Positions 1 to 12,211 of a stretch of 64,000 nucleotides of DNA are shown here, piece by piece (the first letter of the stretch is position 1; every line of letters begins with the position of its first letter). Where the stretch lies: NCBI GenBank assembly GCA_023678885.1, contig CM042965.1, positions 27,137,777 through 27,201,776 on the forward strand, given 5' to 3'. The DNA is from Pogostemon cablin (Eukaryota; Streptophyta; Magnoliopsida; Lamiales; Lamiaceae). The position numbers and the translations under genes were made by a program. Below the pieces are notes generated by a model. It made no database searches. It saw only the letters and a list, made by a program, of their open reading frames with translations, and was not told where the DNA came from.

Positions 1-966
1 ATGGGAATTCTTGAGTTATGTCATTCATCTTTGTGTGGAGGTCACTTCGCTCATCAAAAGACGGGGGCAAAGATCTTACAATCGGGTTTTTATTGGCGAA
101 CATTATTTAAGGATGCAAAGAAGTTTGTGGCAAAGTGTGATAAATGCCAATGAATAGGGGGAATAAGTAAGCGATATGAGATGCCACTGAGCTTGAGGAT
201 TGATGTGGAAATATTTGATGTATGCGGCATTGATTTTATAGGACCATTTCCCTCGTCTAAGGAATATGTGTACATCTTGCTAGCCGTGGATTATGTGTCG
301 AAGTGGGTGGAGGCAATCTCCACTAAGACAAATGATGCTTTGATTGTGCAAAGGTTCTTAAAAAATAATATTTTTGCTAGATTTGGAGTTCCACAAGCTT
401 TAGTGAGTGATAGAGGATCACACTTTGTAAACAAGTTGATGGAGAGTTTGTTGAAGAGATATGGAGTGAAACATCGAGTGGCTACACCTTACCACCCTTA
501 AGCAAATGGTTTGGCGGAGGTCTCAAACTGCCAAATCAAGCTAGTTTTGGAGAAGACCATCAATGGAGGGAGAAAAGATTGGTCGGATAAGCTTGATGAT
601 GCCTTATTGGCCTATCGGACGACTTTTAAAATCATTCTTGGTGTGTCACCGTATCAATTGGTCTATGGTAAAGCTTGTCATCTCCCATTGAAATGGGAAC
701 ACCGTGCATTGTGGGCTATAAAACTCCTCAATATGGATGAAAGGGAGAGTGGTCAAGCAAGGTTGTTGAAGTTAGTTGAGTTGGAGGAGTTTAGAGGAAG
801 AGCATTTGATAACTCAATCATCTACAAGGAGAATATGAAGAGATGGCATGATGCTAAAGTGAAGGAAAAGACATTTGTTCCGGGGAACAAAGTTCTTGTC
901 TTCAATTCGAGGCTTAAGTTGTTTCCGAGAAAGCTTAAGTCCAAATGGATGGGGCCATATGAAGTA
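1..966 (+). pseudogene. Athila-lineage Ty3/gypsy pol: integrase domain (5' truncated by window edge)
   Basis: One reading frame (frame 1) encodes the end of a Ty3/gypsy polyprotein, the integrase that inserts element DNA into the genome. Visible parts: an HHCC zinc finger (H8, H15, C46, C49 counted from base 1), then the DDE core with D78 (GIDFIGPF), D137 (LVSDRGSHF) and E173, with exactly 35 residues between the last two as in DD35E integrases. A C-terminal region ending in KWMGPYEV follows. Two in-frame stops interrupt it: TGA at 151 (where related proteins have Arg) and TAA at 499 (where they have Gln). Both are explained by single C-to-T changes. The frame is cut at 966 by a solo LTR and resumes at 2470. 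The style (SKRYEMP, YGKACHLPLKWEH) is that of Athila-type elements. It cannot encode a working integrase as it stands. Confidence 0.93.
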
Positions 967-2464
967 TGATAGGTGTTTTCTCAACACACAATTTAATCAT
1001 CAAGTGTGAAGGATATCAATCGTAGTTTCGAAGGTGACCAAGTTATATATCGAACCCAAGGGACGGATAAATATCAATTTAATTATGTTCTAGTAAATTA
1101 TGACTATGTTGGTAATATAATAGTTGTAGTGTTGAATTAAGTAACGAATAACAATCGAAATAACAAGTAAAAATAACAAGAAGAAGAGATAATAGGTTTT
1201 GATCAAGTAAGATAGTAGGTAGTTCGTCAGGTCATCCAGTTCCACTTATTAATTCATACTTTCGTGTGTCAGTGTCCGACTCTACCTTGTGGTTTATGAA
1301 CGCATCACTAAACCATGCAAATTCACTCTATAGACACAAGTAAATATGCATATGACACGTGTGAATATTCTCGGAGCAAGAGATATAATTCACCCCCTTT
1401 CTAGGTACTATCAGTATCAATTATTTCCCATGCACTTAGTACTCTAACCCGATATGATCTTCCTTTATAGGCACTATGAAATTATACTCTTTATTCTACT
1501 TATTAACCCGAATATGATTCAATCAATAAGTATTCATATAAGATAGTTCTAATAAGACTTCGGAATCCCTTCACTTAGAATTATAATATAAAATCCTACT
1601 CAGCAGTGAACGCACTCAACCAATAACCAAGTTATGTATTCAGACTCTACACAACAATTATTGATGCATAAAATGACCGTGAGTATGGATTAAAAATGCG
1701 CAATCTTATATAAAATAAACCACAAGTAGTGTTGTACGGAGTTTACACACGAAAGACAAATTAACTCATGAAACTTTCATAACCCTAGAACTACCGAAGC
1801 GGCTCTAGCCCATGATTGATCTAAGAACAATCATGGTTAGTTGGACCGATCTTACTTGAATCTCCAGTGGAACTCTATCACAGCCCCTCCGGATGATGGA
1901 AGATCGCTCTCCTCCCAACTCTATGTCTCCACGTCTCGGTTCTTCAATGTATTGCCATCTATATCTCCTATGATACTGCATAAGCCTTTTTTTATACTTG
2001 TAATCACTTCTACTAGGCTTGGCATGGGCTTTTTAAGTGATCACATGCATTGACGGTGTAAAAATATAGATATGGTAAGTTCCCGAGCATCGATTCGACC
2101 TCAACAACAGGTCAAATTGACCACCACAAGTCGAATCGGAAGTCGAATCAGCCTACTGTAAGTCCCAGGCATTTGATTCGACCAACTACCCTGGTCGAAT
2201 CGACGCGACAAGGTCGAATCGGCATCCCAACCAATCGATTCGACCTGATGCCCAGGTCGAATCCCCCTGTCGTGGTCGAATTCACCTTCTGTACAAGTTG
2301 TGTTGCCAATTCAACCTGAAGGGCTGGTCAAATTGACCTCCTTCATGTCGAATCAAACTCCTGTTTTGCCCAAACGGATGGCTTCGACTTCCTTTCTTAA
2401 GTATTCAAACACTCCATAATAGCACAAATACAGGCACAAGATTTGTGAATTAACACACTCATCA
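967..2464 (-). mobile_element. Solo LTR (Athila-like family 1), inserted in pol
   Basis: A 1,498-bp sequence with TGATAG at the left and CTCATCA at the right splits the pol frame. It is flanked by near-identical 5-bp duplications, AAGTA (962-966) and AAGTT (2465-2469). It shares long stretches with the LTRs at 32340-34117, 39756-41375 and 16067-18039, for example the segment on 'gtccgactctaccttgtgg' and the 'ggtactatcagtatcaatta' block. No internal element sequence remains, so it is a solo LTR left by LTR-LTR recombination. A dyad array of GGTCGAA/TTCGACC lies at about 2090-2350. The orientation is judged from the related LTRs. Confidence 0.88.
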
Positions 2465-2604
2465 AAGTTTTTGAAGTATTGATTGGACATACATTGAAGT
2501 TTAAGGGTCCGAATGATGAGTTTGTGGTAAATGGTCATCGAGTGAAGCATTACCTATCTCCTTCTCAAAAGGAGATAGTGAATGTGGATACTCTCTCTTC
2601 TTGA
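2465..2604 (+). pseudogene. Athila-like pol, C-terminal tail after the solo LTR
   Basis: Frame 1 resumes just after the solo LTR and its target duplication. It encodes the chromatin-proximal end of integrase, including KFKGPNDEF and VNGHRVKHY, which match the usual end of Athila-type polyproteins (FKVNGHRLKHY). It stops at TGA 2602-2604. LTR plus duplication add 1,503 bp, a multiple of three, so the frame is the same on both sides of the insertion. Confidence 0.85.
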
Positions 2605-3270
2605 ACTTCTTTGATTGTGGAGTAGTGTAGATTTTATTTTCTTTTAGTTTTTGTTTGATAGTTTTTTTTGTAGATTTGGTACGTAGGTGGTTAAGTTCGT
2701 AAGAAAAATGCATAAGATGAAAGACAAGGATGCTAAAGATGAAATGATGATGTATGGCCCACCACTTTTTACAAACTTAAATTTTAACACTAGTGTTAAT
2801 TTAAGTTTGGGGGGAGATTGCGTGGTGGTCATACTTGATCATACGAATTTCAAAGATGCATAAGAGTCATCGGGAGGAAAGTTCATGAAGAGCATTGAGA
2901 AAACGACAAGGGTACATCTCATCACTTTTTGCAAATTTAATTCACAACTTATTTCGATTTAAGTTTGGGGAGAGAGTGTGTGGTGTGACTTATTCTTTGT
3001 TTATTAGTATGATGAACCATGTGTATTATGTTATCTTGTATTGTCTTGCAATTGTCTTGCAAAATGGTCAATTTTGAAATTTTTCTCATGAGATTAGTTT
3101 AGTTTTGGTATGTTTGGTGGTGTTTTAAGTACATTACAATCTATTTTTGATCATAAGTGTGGTGTGAATGATGTTTTGAAGTGTTGTGAGTATGAATAGG
3201 GTGTATAAGAAGTGGAAAAACAGGGCAAAAATGAGGTGAAATGTGAAAGTGTAAAAATAGGGTAAACTGC
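2605..3270 (+). other. Internal non-coding region after pol, with two PPT-like tracts
   Basis: No convincing coding sequence. Two polypurine-like tracts occur: TTAAGTTTGGGGGGAGA at 2801-2817 and TTTAAGTTTGGGGAGAGAG from about 2958. The first ends an inverted repeat (ACAAACTTAAATT at ~2770 pairing with AATTTAAGTTTG), and the second has a weaker version. The two units look like an imperfect local duplication. The position, after pol and before the next ORF, is that of an internal or central polypurine tract. Confidence 0.6.
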
Positions 3271-3271
3271 T

Positions 3272-3520
3272 ACACGGGCTGTGCTCCACACACGGCCCTA
3301 TAACAGGTGGCCGTGTAGTTACATCAGAACACGCTACACAGCCAGGAGGAAGGCCGAGCTCCGCAGCTCGAGCCGTGTAGTAGAGCAGGTACACGGGCCG
3401 TGCTCCGCACACGGCCCTGTAACAAGTGGCCGTGTAGTTACATCATAACACGCTACACGGACTCACTTGAGGCCGTGCAGCGTAGCACGGTCCGTGCAGG
3501 GTTTATTCCAGGTTTTTAAA
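3272..3520 (+). promoter_or_regulatory. Internal LTR-U3-like array and TATA-like box before the env-like ORF
   Basis: GC-rich array of CACGGCC and GGCCGTG dyads, with two units about 119 bp apart starting at 3272 and 3391. Each reads ACACGGGC..GTGCTCC..ACACGGCCCT..AACA.GTGGCCGTGTAG. The same units, about 112 bp apart, lie in the 3' LTR of this element (7700-7890) just upstream of its TATA box. A TATA-like TTTTTAAAAAGG follows near 3513-3524, then a pyrimidine-rich leader. This looks like a promoter region for the downstream ORF at 4346. No transcript evidence is available. Confidence 0.5.
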
Positions 3521-3524
3521 AAGG

Positions 3525-4345
3525 CCAATCCATACTCATTTCACATGACTCCCCTCTTTCGTACACACTCCGTTTGCACCCAATTCGCCTCCTCGAGCAT
3601 ACGAATCATCTACCAAGGTTAGTTTGGAGTAATTGTGAATGAAGTTCTTCAATCTTGCACATCCAAAACATATCTCCACTTCCAAGTTTGAAAGGTATGA
3701 CTACTTTGAACCCTAACTTGTAAAACTTGATAGAAATTAATTGAATTAATACATGGGCTTTGTGATAGCTTGAATTTTGCATGAAATATTGGTTGATTAT
3801 CATACATGTTTTAATTTGATTTTTCTTTGAATAAAGTTGAAATTAGGGTTCATGAGACGTAATTTGGGGATTGTGTGAGAATGATGAATTTGAGTGTTGT
3901 GTTGTGCTAATTGAAGAATTACATGAGTATAGTGCTTATTTGTGAATCATTAGACTTAGATATTGAGAACTTTGGCATAAGGATATGTGAATTGTATGTT
4001 GAAATTATGTTGAAACTTTTTGCATGCTAAGTGTTCGATGAAATGTCTAAGAGAGAATTTTGTTAGAATTTGAAGATAACATGTGAATGATGTTTGATGA
4101 TGGTATAATTTGGAATTCATGTGTGTAAGTATGATCAAGAATTGAGTTATAAATCATAGTTAGTTGAGATGAATGATGGTGAACTGCATATTATGATTAA
4201 ATTTGAAGTACTAATGATGCGAATAAGTTATGTTGATGCATAGTAGGTTCCATGCTAAGTTGAATAGCTAGGGTGGAATTTAACTAAGTGCATTAATATT
4301 CTTATTAAGGTGATTGGTTATAATTTGAGAATTGTTGTTTTGTAG
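3525..4345 (+). other. Leader and possible intron of the env-like ORF
   Basis: Non-coding T-rich and AT-rich stretch between the promoter-like array and the ORF. A possible donor is CAAG|GTTAG at about 3615. A clear acceptor, ATTGTTGTTTTGTAG, ends exactly at 4345, immediately before ATG 4346. Env-like ORFs of Athila-type elements are thought to be expressed from separate or spliced RNAs, and this layout fits that, but it is inference. Confidence 0.4.
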
Positions 4346-5895
4346 ATGGCCGAGAGGAGAATTAGACCAAGGAATGAGGACTTTATTGTTATTACTGATT
4401 CTGCAGAGTTGGATAATTTGGATGCATAGTTAATGGAAGACAGAGTACATCTGAACTATTTTGGGGTTGAATTTAAGGATTATTGGGGAAAATACGTGCT
4501 CCGTTGACAAACGTTAGCTCCGAAAATCAAGCTCACTCATTTTCAAGACACGGAAACAATGAGAGGATTGGGACTTGAGGAGGATTTGAGGAAGCTATTC
4601 CGATTTGCACAGATGGAAGCATTCTTTGACAAGAGGCCACCAACCTACTATCATTTAACTGCGGAATTCATGAGCACTTTGCAAGTGAAGAAGGATCAGA
4701 ATGGGTTTCCTATTTGGGTGACATTCCAGTTAGATAATGTGTTGAGAGAAATGTTCCCCTGGCTGTTTTGAATGAGTGTTTTGGTTGCCCACCATGCCAG
4801 AACCATCAGAATTTCTATGAAGGAGGTGGTTTTAACCAACAAGAATGATAGAAGAGCTTGGTGAATGATGGGACAGAAAGAGCAGGATACGTCCCTAGTG
4901 CTTCAAAAGAGACCGCAATCTGGAACCCAGTGATGAGATACTTGGAGAAGATTGTCTCAAATACCATCTTAGGGAGGTTTGAAGGTGGAGCTGTGGGAGA
5001 AAATCAGTTTTACATCATGTTTTGCATCAACAATGAGCGACCGTTGAACATTGCAACACACTTTGTACATCATGCGGAGAGAGTTGCTAAGAGACAATCT
5101 TCTCAAGGCCTAATGTTAGGAGGGATGATCACGATGATAGCTCAAGGATTGGGAGTTAATCTGGCAGGTATGGAGAATCGAATGGTGAGTGAAGGGCTGA
5201 ACTACCAATAGTTGATGAGGATGGAGTTCTTGACCATGGTTGGGAATCAATATTGTCTGAGGCAGGAAAAGAGAGCTCCATTTCCCTTGCCAACTCCAGA
5301 GCTTACTACGATCTACACTCGAAGGAAGTGTGCTAACTTGGCAATGGCGAGTGCTAATCACTCAAGGATCGTGAGAGCTTTCTATAGAAAAATAGGGATG
5401 TAGTGGAAGAGGTTCTAAGACAGCTGAGAGTTGAAGAGAACCTCGAGCTAGCTAACTTGAGAGCTGAGCCAGTGCCCATGGAGGGAGATGAGCAAGATGC
5501 ACCACCGGAGCAGGTGGAGTTTGAGGAGCAAGGCCCTGATCCACCACAGTTTGAGGAAGAAGAGCAACAGCCGCTAGTGGGACCTGAGCAAGGGAATGAT
5601 CGATGGAACTATATGATGGATGAGGTGAGAGACATGCGGCATGTATTGCAGACTTATGGAGCATAGATCAGGGAGATTCGAGAGGTCCAGCAGGAGCACG
5701 GAGTGCATATTCAGGAGTTAATAGTTGGACTGTATCGGAGGGAGTATTACAAGGAGCGATCACGGGTGCACTCCAACAACTTGGAGGAGATTATGACTAT
5801 GATGTTCAACTTCCAGTTCCCCGGATCTCCTCGTGCATAAATTCCATGGAATGCTTATCATCTACCTCCACCTCCAGAGCCATGAAGGGAGTACT
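4346..5895 (+). pseudogene. ATHILA ORF-1/env-like protein of the Athila-type element
   Basis: A ~1.5-kb ORF starting ATG GCC GAG and lying 3' of pol, the position of the env-like ORF in Athila elements. It resembles the plant 'ATHILA ORF-1' protein family. Recognisable parts are LGLEEDLRKLFRFAQMEAFF and PPTYYHLTAEFMSTL (about residues 75-115), then WNPVMRYLEKIVSNTILGR, and a proline/glutamate-rich acidic C-terminal part (5403-5666). Early stops TAG (4427) and TGA (4505) sit where CAG and CGA would be expected, and at least two frame changes follow (around 4770-4860 and 5400). The protein's role is unknown in this lineage. Here it is a broken copy. Interpretation as env-like rests on position, not on any visible signal peptide or fusion motif. 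Confidence 0.75.
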
Positions 5896-7438
5896 TTGAG
5901 TGCTAGACACTTCATTCATCTTAGTTATGATTAGACTTTCTGAAGGATTTCTGAATTAGATTTTATTTGGTAAATTGGATTGTACTTAAATTGTTTGTTT
6001 TTGGGAGGTTTCCTTTATTTTGGGATTTTATTTTAGTTTTATACGATTTACTTTTCTTTATTTTTGGTATTTTGATTTATTTTTTTTATTGTTTGGATGT
6101 GATGGGAATTTGATCTTAATTATTTTGGATGTGAATTGATGTGTTTAATACTTTGAGATGGATGATTTTGTTCATGCATGTTATATGTTGTTGTGTTGTT
6201 TGGTGATTCTTTGATTATTGTGTGGTGTTTGTCATGTTGTTTTATTTTTGTAGGGAGTGTTTGGTGGTATGTTTTTAGGAAAGAGTTGAGTGTTTTTGAA
6301 TATGAGCTATAATGCATTGTTTGTGATGAGTGATGGCAAACATATTAATGGTTGTTGAAATTGTGATATGAATTATATAATTTCTTCAATTTTGAGAAGT
6401 ATAAAGGGTAATTAGGGTTCTTTTGGTCCAAGCAAAAGCTTGTGAGACTTGTGCCTCAACCTTACCTCTATAGTTCATTCTTGATGAGAGGATCGGTTGA
6501 ACTTAGACAAACTAGAACTTGCTCATGGACTATAGGAACGAAGCCCGAATGGTGGAAATTTTTTAAATGATCTTATGTCATCCTTGTTAAATGAAGTCAT
6601 AGCCATAAATCTCCTTACCAAAAACATTATCCCTAGTGAACTACTTTGAGCCTACAAGTCTTTTCTTTGTGATTTGAACGCAATACAAGCCTTGATAATC
6701 CATTTGAGCCTTATATAACCTATGTGTGGGTAATTGAGGATGATGATGGTTTACAAGGGAAGATGAAAAGGGTGTAAGTAAATGGAAGAAAGGTTGAGTC
6801 AAGAAAAAGGATGAAAGAGCTCAAGATAAAAAGCAAATGCAACTTCAAAAGGAGCAAAATCATAAAATATGCTCAAGGAATTTAAAAGTCAAAAGAAAAG
6901 AAGTATGTCATTCTAAAGAAGCTCAAGGAATCCATTGTATGTTGGTATTTAGTGTTTTTGAATTACTGACAAAGGGAGGAAGTTTGAAAGTGAAAAAGTT
7001 GAAGAAAAGAATCATCTCTTCGATTATCTACACTTGAATATTCACTACTATCCAAAATTTCCTACCCTACCAAAGAGCCTAAACATTACATTCTAAGATA
7101 AAGACCTTTTTGATCACTTATTGAAACTAGGGTGGCTTGTGAACATAATCCATGAGCAAGCCTATGGTGAGTCATTTCTAATCGGTTGATGAGTGATGTT
7201 AAAAACCCTTCTCTATAGAGTTAATTTGATATCCTATGAGAGGCTTGGATTGAAAAGGATTTGATTACTCTTTTTTTTCATTCTTAAGATTGAATTTGTT
7301 AATCTTTCATGTTATAAGTTTGATGATGTAGGGACACTTAATGTGATTTTGTAGTCCTTACTACTTGTGATGTGTTGTGGTTTATGTTCGTTAGGTATTT
7401 TCCTAGGTGAAAATTACTCATCTTGTTTATCATTTTTC
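5896..7438 (+). other. 3' non-coding region of the Athila-like element
   Basis: T-rich non-coding sequence between the env-like ORF and the polypurine tract. Blocks such as 'ttttggtccaagc' (6423) and the 'catgagcaagc' area are shared, in reverse, with the internal region of the element at 50043-53436. That places both elements in one family group. No gene is supported here. Confidence 0.6.
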
Positions 7439-7474
7439 ATTGTTCGAGGACGAACAATACTTTAAGTTTGGGGG
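7439..7474 (+). promoter_or_regulatory. Hairpin plus 3' polypurine tract (PPT) of the Athila-like element
   Basis: A perfect 8-bp hairpin, ATTGTTCG (7439-7446) with CGAACAAT (7451-7458) and an AGGA loop, precedes AAGTTTGGGGG (7464-7474), the plus-strand primer tract. The LTR starts two bases later at 7476. The same arrangement with different stem bases occurs at 34118-34154 and 50043-50081 on the - strand. Confidence 0.75.
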
Positions 7475-7475
7475 T

Positions 7476-9146
7476 TGATCGTAGTCATTTTTACCTAGAT
7501 TTTAGTGTCTTTATTCGTGAATTTTTGAATGTTTTTATCCGTATTTGTGTGATTTTTAGTGGAGTTATTGTTGTTTTGAGAAATGTGGTATGAATTGATA
7601 GAATTGTGTAAATAAGCTTAAATATGTGTAAAACAGGTTAAGAAATGGATAAAAACGGAGTCGGGAGCGAAACGGAGGTGGAAGAAAATTGCTTGCCTGT
7701 ACACGGGCCGTGTGCGGAACACGGCCCTATAACAAGTGACCGTGTATTGTCATCAGAAATCGCTGCTCGCCCAGGAGGAAGGCTGTGTGCTGGTGCACGG
7801 GCCGTGCGCTGCTGTACGCCCCGTGTGCAGAACACGGCCCTGTAAGAAGAAGCCGTGTACTTACATCAGAAAATGCTAAACGGCCATTACCAAGGCCGTG
7901 TACTGCAGCTCGAGTCGTGTCCGAAAGCACACACAATACGCCAAAGTAGGTGTGCCCTACACGGGCCGTGTAGGTGCAAAAACCTGTGCAGTTTTGAGAA
8001 AGTTCCAGAAGCTTCTAGAAGGTCCATTAGTGATATAAAAGGATGACTTGTGCGAAATTGAGGAGGGGAGATCAGATTCATAGCAGTTACACACACTCCA
8101 CACCATATTTCCTCACACACTAGATCCATAATCCATCTCTATCTATTATATCCATCCAATTTCCATTTGATCTCCACATTCAATCCATAAATCATTCATC
8201 TAATCCATCCATCCATCACTTGAGAAGAGTGAAGCATCAAGGAGTGGAGGAGTTGATAAATTGAAGAGGAGGAAGGTTTCTCCATGCAAGGGAAGTCAAT
8301 CTACTTTTCATTTGTTGATTTTCTTCTTATTTTGGCTCAAATGGAGCAAAACTTGATTTGTATTGAAGTAAACATCATGTTTAGTGGCTAGTCCTATAGT
8401 AGGGCTAATCATATGAATGGTTGAGGTGAAGAGTTAGATATGTAGAACTTGAGTAGTAATTTGAATTGATTTATGGACTTTCTTTTATGATATATCAATC
8501 ATGTTTTATTTCAATATTTGTGTGATTAAATTCTCTATTCATAGTATTAGGACGTCCATTTCAATATTGTGAGTGGATGTTTAATTGAATCATATATTGA
8601 AATGTGCATGCATGTTAGTATAAGGGGAGGTAAGTCATACCCTCCTTAGTCTTGGAACATTCATAGAAGGACACTTAAGAAATTGAGTAAAAAGAACCAA
8701 CTTATGATCGTAGTACCTTAAAAGGATTGAGATTAAGACCAATCCTAGGAGACTTAGACTTGTACAAGAGTCGAGAACCTAATTGCCTTGGCCATAGGGA
8801 TTAGGGGTAAAATCATGATTGCTTTTAGTCCACAAGTTAATGAAAATTACCATCAAGAGTTTTGCATATCTAGCTCAAGTCTTCACCATAAGTATGATTG
8901 GCCTTGCTCTCTTCTCAAGAGAATTCTACATCCATTCCATTCATCATTTGCTTATTGTTTGATCATTTACTTTGTTAGTCTTAATTCTAGTTAATTGAGT
9001 AGAACCGAAAGTAATTAAAACCTTCAAACTATTATCCTTACAACGTATAAATCAATAAAAAATCTGGATACAAGCCTCAGTTTACTTTCCCTTGGGACTA
9101 CATTATTATAAATTTTGTACTTGGTCATACGTTTACAACAACGATA
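7476..9146 (+). mobile_element. 3' LTR of the Athila-like element (family 2)
   Basis: Begins TGATCGTAGTCATTTTTACC directly after the PPT, like the starts (in reverse) of the family 2 LTRs at 37599-39272, 48379-50042 and 53437-55098, which share 'attttagtgtcttt'. U3 carries a CACGGCC/GGCCGTG dyad array at 7700-7975, followed by TATA box GATATAAAAGG at 8032. The right end near ACAACAACGATA (about 9146) is placed by similarity to the other family 2 LTRs and may be off by a few bases. The 5' LTR lies outside the window. Confidence 0.8.
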
Positions 9147-9183
9147 AAGTCTCTTACTCTTAAATATTTTACTAAAAATGAGA

Positions 9184-9411
9184 CTAAGAACACCATTCGT
9201 TTGCAAATTGAGGCTTAATGGCATCAACTAAGCCCTGTTGAATGAGGATAGCCTTCATCTTGATCTTCCACAACCCGAAGTCTGACTTCTTAGTAAATCG
9301 TTCGATATCGAACTTGGCGGTAAAACCATGTTGATCCCTTTCCTCAATTACCTTCTTGTTCCTTCTTCTTTTTCTGAATTTCTGTCTGTATGTTTCCGTA
9401 GATGACACCAT
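9184..9411 (-). pseudogene. Ty1/copia gag N-terminal fragment
   Basis: A 75-residue frame contains AKFDIERFTKKSDFGLWKIKMK and ILIQQGLVDAIKP spread over about 40 residues. This matches the N-terminal motif of copia gag proteins (kFdieKFdG.NDFglWkikM.alL..qgl..ai). The first ~28 residues (RKRRRNKK region) are not typical of that family, and homology ends at the 3' side after ~70 residues. No copia LTR, primer site or pol was seen beside it, so it is a small relic next to the end of the Athila LTR. Confidence 0.7.
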
Positions 9412-9863
9412 TTTTCAAGAAAGAGCACACACCTCACAAGCGTTTGAAGAAATCACTCAAAGAACAAATAAACTTGATACAAGAATCAACTTGAAAAGAA
9501 CTTGATCACATAAAATGATAAAATTATCATGTGTTGAAGAATGAGATGGAAGACAAATTTAAAATGTTTCAACTCTTAACCGAACTTAATTACATCTAGA
9601 GATATTCTTATTGATTGATATCGAATGAGAGAGATGAAGAATATACTTAGCAACGAGCTTACAACACTGCAGCACAAAATGAAAGTTACAGAAAAATGAC
9701 CTACCAAGAAATGCACCTGTGGTATGATTTGTTGTACACATTGAGCTTTAACTTGTAATCTAGCTTAATGCAACACCCGTTACACACATGTACACGATCT
9801 ATATACTTACTGAACACAGTGAGTAACCTCTTATAACACCTGTATGCATCAATAAAGAAGTTT
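9412..9863. other. Spacer between copia relic and TIR element
   Basis: AT-rich sequence with no supported ORF. It could include leader sequence of the copia relic, but no LTR ends or primer-binding site can be recognised. Confidence 0.4.
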
Positions 9864-10470
9864 AGGGAAATGTTAATGAATGCCCTAAATGGAATGTGTT
9901 CCATCTAATTTGCCCTAACAATTACATTACATCTAATTTGCCCACTAAATAGGTGTAGTGCCATAAATACCCTCTAAGGTGGCCCACCTGTTGGCATTAG
10001 GAGCGAGATGAGATGTATAGTTGGAGGACACAAGTATTGTGTCAGACTGGATATGGGATATCTCTTCTTTTATGACACATAAAAAATAAAAAATATATAA
10101 ATATATATTTTCTTTTTCCTTTTCCCTTGATATACATGATAGTGATACGCGCGGACACATATTCCTTGACATGCAGCATGTTTTTTTCCAATTATTGTTA
10201 GTGGATAGTAATTTTTATTGGCGGACATGAGTTTTTTTCAAATGGACATATCTGGTGATGAGAATTTAAATAAATAAATAAATTGGGAATGATTTTTCTC
10301 TTTCTTTTTTTTTACGTGGCATTTTTTTGAGTATGTTGGGTTTGTGTAATATTTTCATTTGATATGCAAAACATGTCCGTCGAATATTTTCAAGTCCACT
10401 GTATGTTTTTATTTTATAATATAGTCGATTTCTAAGTTATCATATCTAATTATGTAGTATCCGCCGAATG

Positions 10471-10473
<3 letters not shown>

Positions 10474-10557
<84 letters not shown>
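10474..10557. repeat. (AT)n microsatellite
   Basis: Uninterrupted alternating AT of roughly 80 bp inside the TIR element. The protein frames across it are artefacts of the repeat. Confidence 0.95.
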
Positions 10558-10560
<3 letters not shown>

Positions 10561-10742
10561 GTAGTGGACATGTCTATATATATTGTCTTAATTATCATGA
10601 TAACTCAAAAAATGTGTATGTATTGTCCGCAGAATATTATCTATAATATATGTAATAGACATTTTTTTAGTTATCATATCCGCTTAATAATATCTTAACT
10701 ATGTCTATATATTATCTTAGTTATCATGTCCACCGATATATA

Positions 10743-10746
<4 letters not shown>

Positions 10747-10837
<91 letters not shown>
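10747..10837. repeat. (AT)n microsatellite
   Basis: Second alternating AT run of about 90 bp, flanked by TGTCC motifs. It follows the same 'tatcatgtcc' type of context as the first run. Confidence 0.95.
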
Positions 10838-10840
<3 letters not shown>

Positions 10841-11004
10841 CATGTACTTGATAACTAAGATAATATATTTGTTCATAATTAAAAAAAACTCCATGTCCGC
10901 TAAATAAATTGTCTAGTAAATTGTGTCTGCCAATAAATTTTCTTTAAATTTACATGTCCGCTGAATATATTGTGTGATTCACGATGTCTGCTGATTAATA
11001 TATA

Positions 11005-11286
11005 CTCCTTCTGTCCCGGACTTATGTTCACCGGCACTGTAGATACGGAGTTTAAGAAAAGTTACTTTTTGACCAACTTTATTGATTTTTTAGGGGTATT
11101 GTGGTATTTTTAGGTAATAAATAAATTATAAAGTATGTTATGTGTGTTAGGTAGGAGTGGTAATTTTGAAATTAAGATAACTTTTAAGGTTGTTGGTTAA
11201 TGTGAAGTTTTCTTTTTTGGGTGGTGGACATAAGTATGGGATGGAGGAAAATGGAAAGTGTGAACATAAGTATGGGATGGAGGGAG
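11005..11286. mobile_element. Stowaway MITE
   Basis: Terminal inverted repeats CTCCTTCTGTCCCGGACTTA and (right, reversed) CTCCCTCCATCCCATACTTA, flanked by TA at 11003-11004 and 11287-11288. Length is 282 bp and there is no coding capacity, as expected for Tc1/mariner-type Stowaway elements. It sits inside the TGTCCGCTGA element, so it arrived later. Confidence 0.88.
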
Positions 11287-11619
11287 TATATGAAAAAAAA
11301 TTAAAATTTCAGTAAAAAAGATCGAACATGATTAATATGGCGAATATAATCTATTTAATTTATTATTAGTTTGGCGGACGTGTCCGGTGAGTGTGAAAGG
11401 TTTTAATTTATGGGTAGACAAGTGGCTTTGTTGACAATTAATTAATATTTTTTTAATATAGAACATGTCCGCTGAGTGAAAAAAGAGTGTCCGCTGATTT
11501 TTTTCTAAGAAAAGATTTTATTTTATATTTTATTTTCTTAAAATTCGCTAGCAACGAACTTTTGTGGATTAAATACTTGTCTAGCTATTCATGTCCACTG
11601 ATTATAACCCCATGTCCGT

Positions 11620-11659
<40 letters not shown>

Positions 11660-12153
11660 CTCCATGTCCGCTATATATATATAATTTATTATCCCAAAAT
11701 TTCATAATTAAAAAAAATAATTCTATGCCAGCGGGGTGTTTGCCAAAAATATATTAGATATCCGTTGAAAAAATATACTCCATTATTTAATTTAAGGGTT
11801 CAACAAGGAGAAAAAAATTTATCTATGACCGCTGATAAATTTTACAAACAAATCAGTATGGGCAAACATCATTAATGAAGTATGAAATGTAATGTGAAAA
11901 TAATTTTGCCTGCGGACATGTATAATTTGCCAGCGGACGTGTATAATTTAAGAGTTATATAATTTAAGAAGTATTTTGGGACGTGTATAATTTAAGAAAT
12001 ATATAATTTAAGAAGTATTTTGCCAACGGACGTGTATAATTTAAGAAGTATTATACTGTAAAAATTTGAAAACAAATCATTAATGAAGAATGAAGAATGA
12101 AATATGAAAATTTAGAAATAAGATTGTGAGCGACCATACAAGAATGAAGAATG

Positions 12154-12155
<2 letters not shown>

Positions 12156-12209
<54 letters not shown>
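12156..12209. repeat. (AT)n microsatellite
   Basis: About 54 bp of alternating AT. A shorter run lies at 11624-11650 in the same element. Confidence 0.9.

Positions 12210-12211
<2 letters not shown>

Noticed and set aside
7638..8129. Overlapping frames on both strands at 7.6-8.1 kb
   Set aside because: All come from the CACGGCC/GGCCGTG array and U3/R of the LTR.
10468..10698. Frame encoding (IY)n protein
   Set aside because: Product of the AT microsatellite only.
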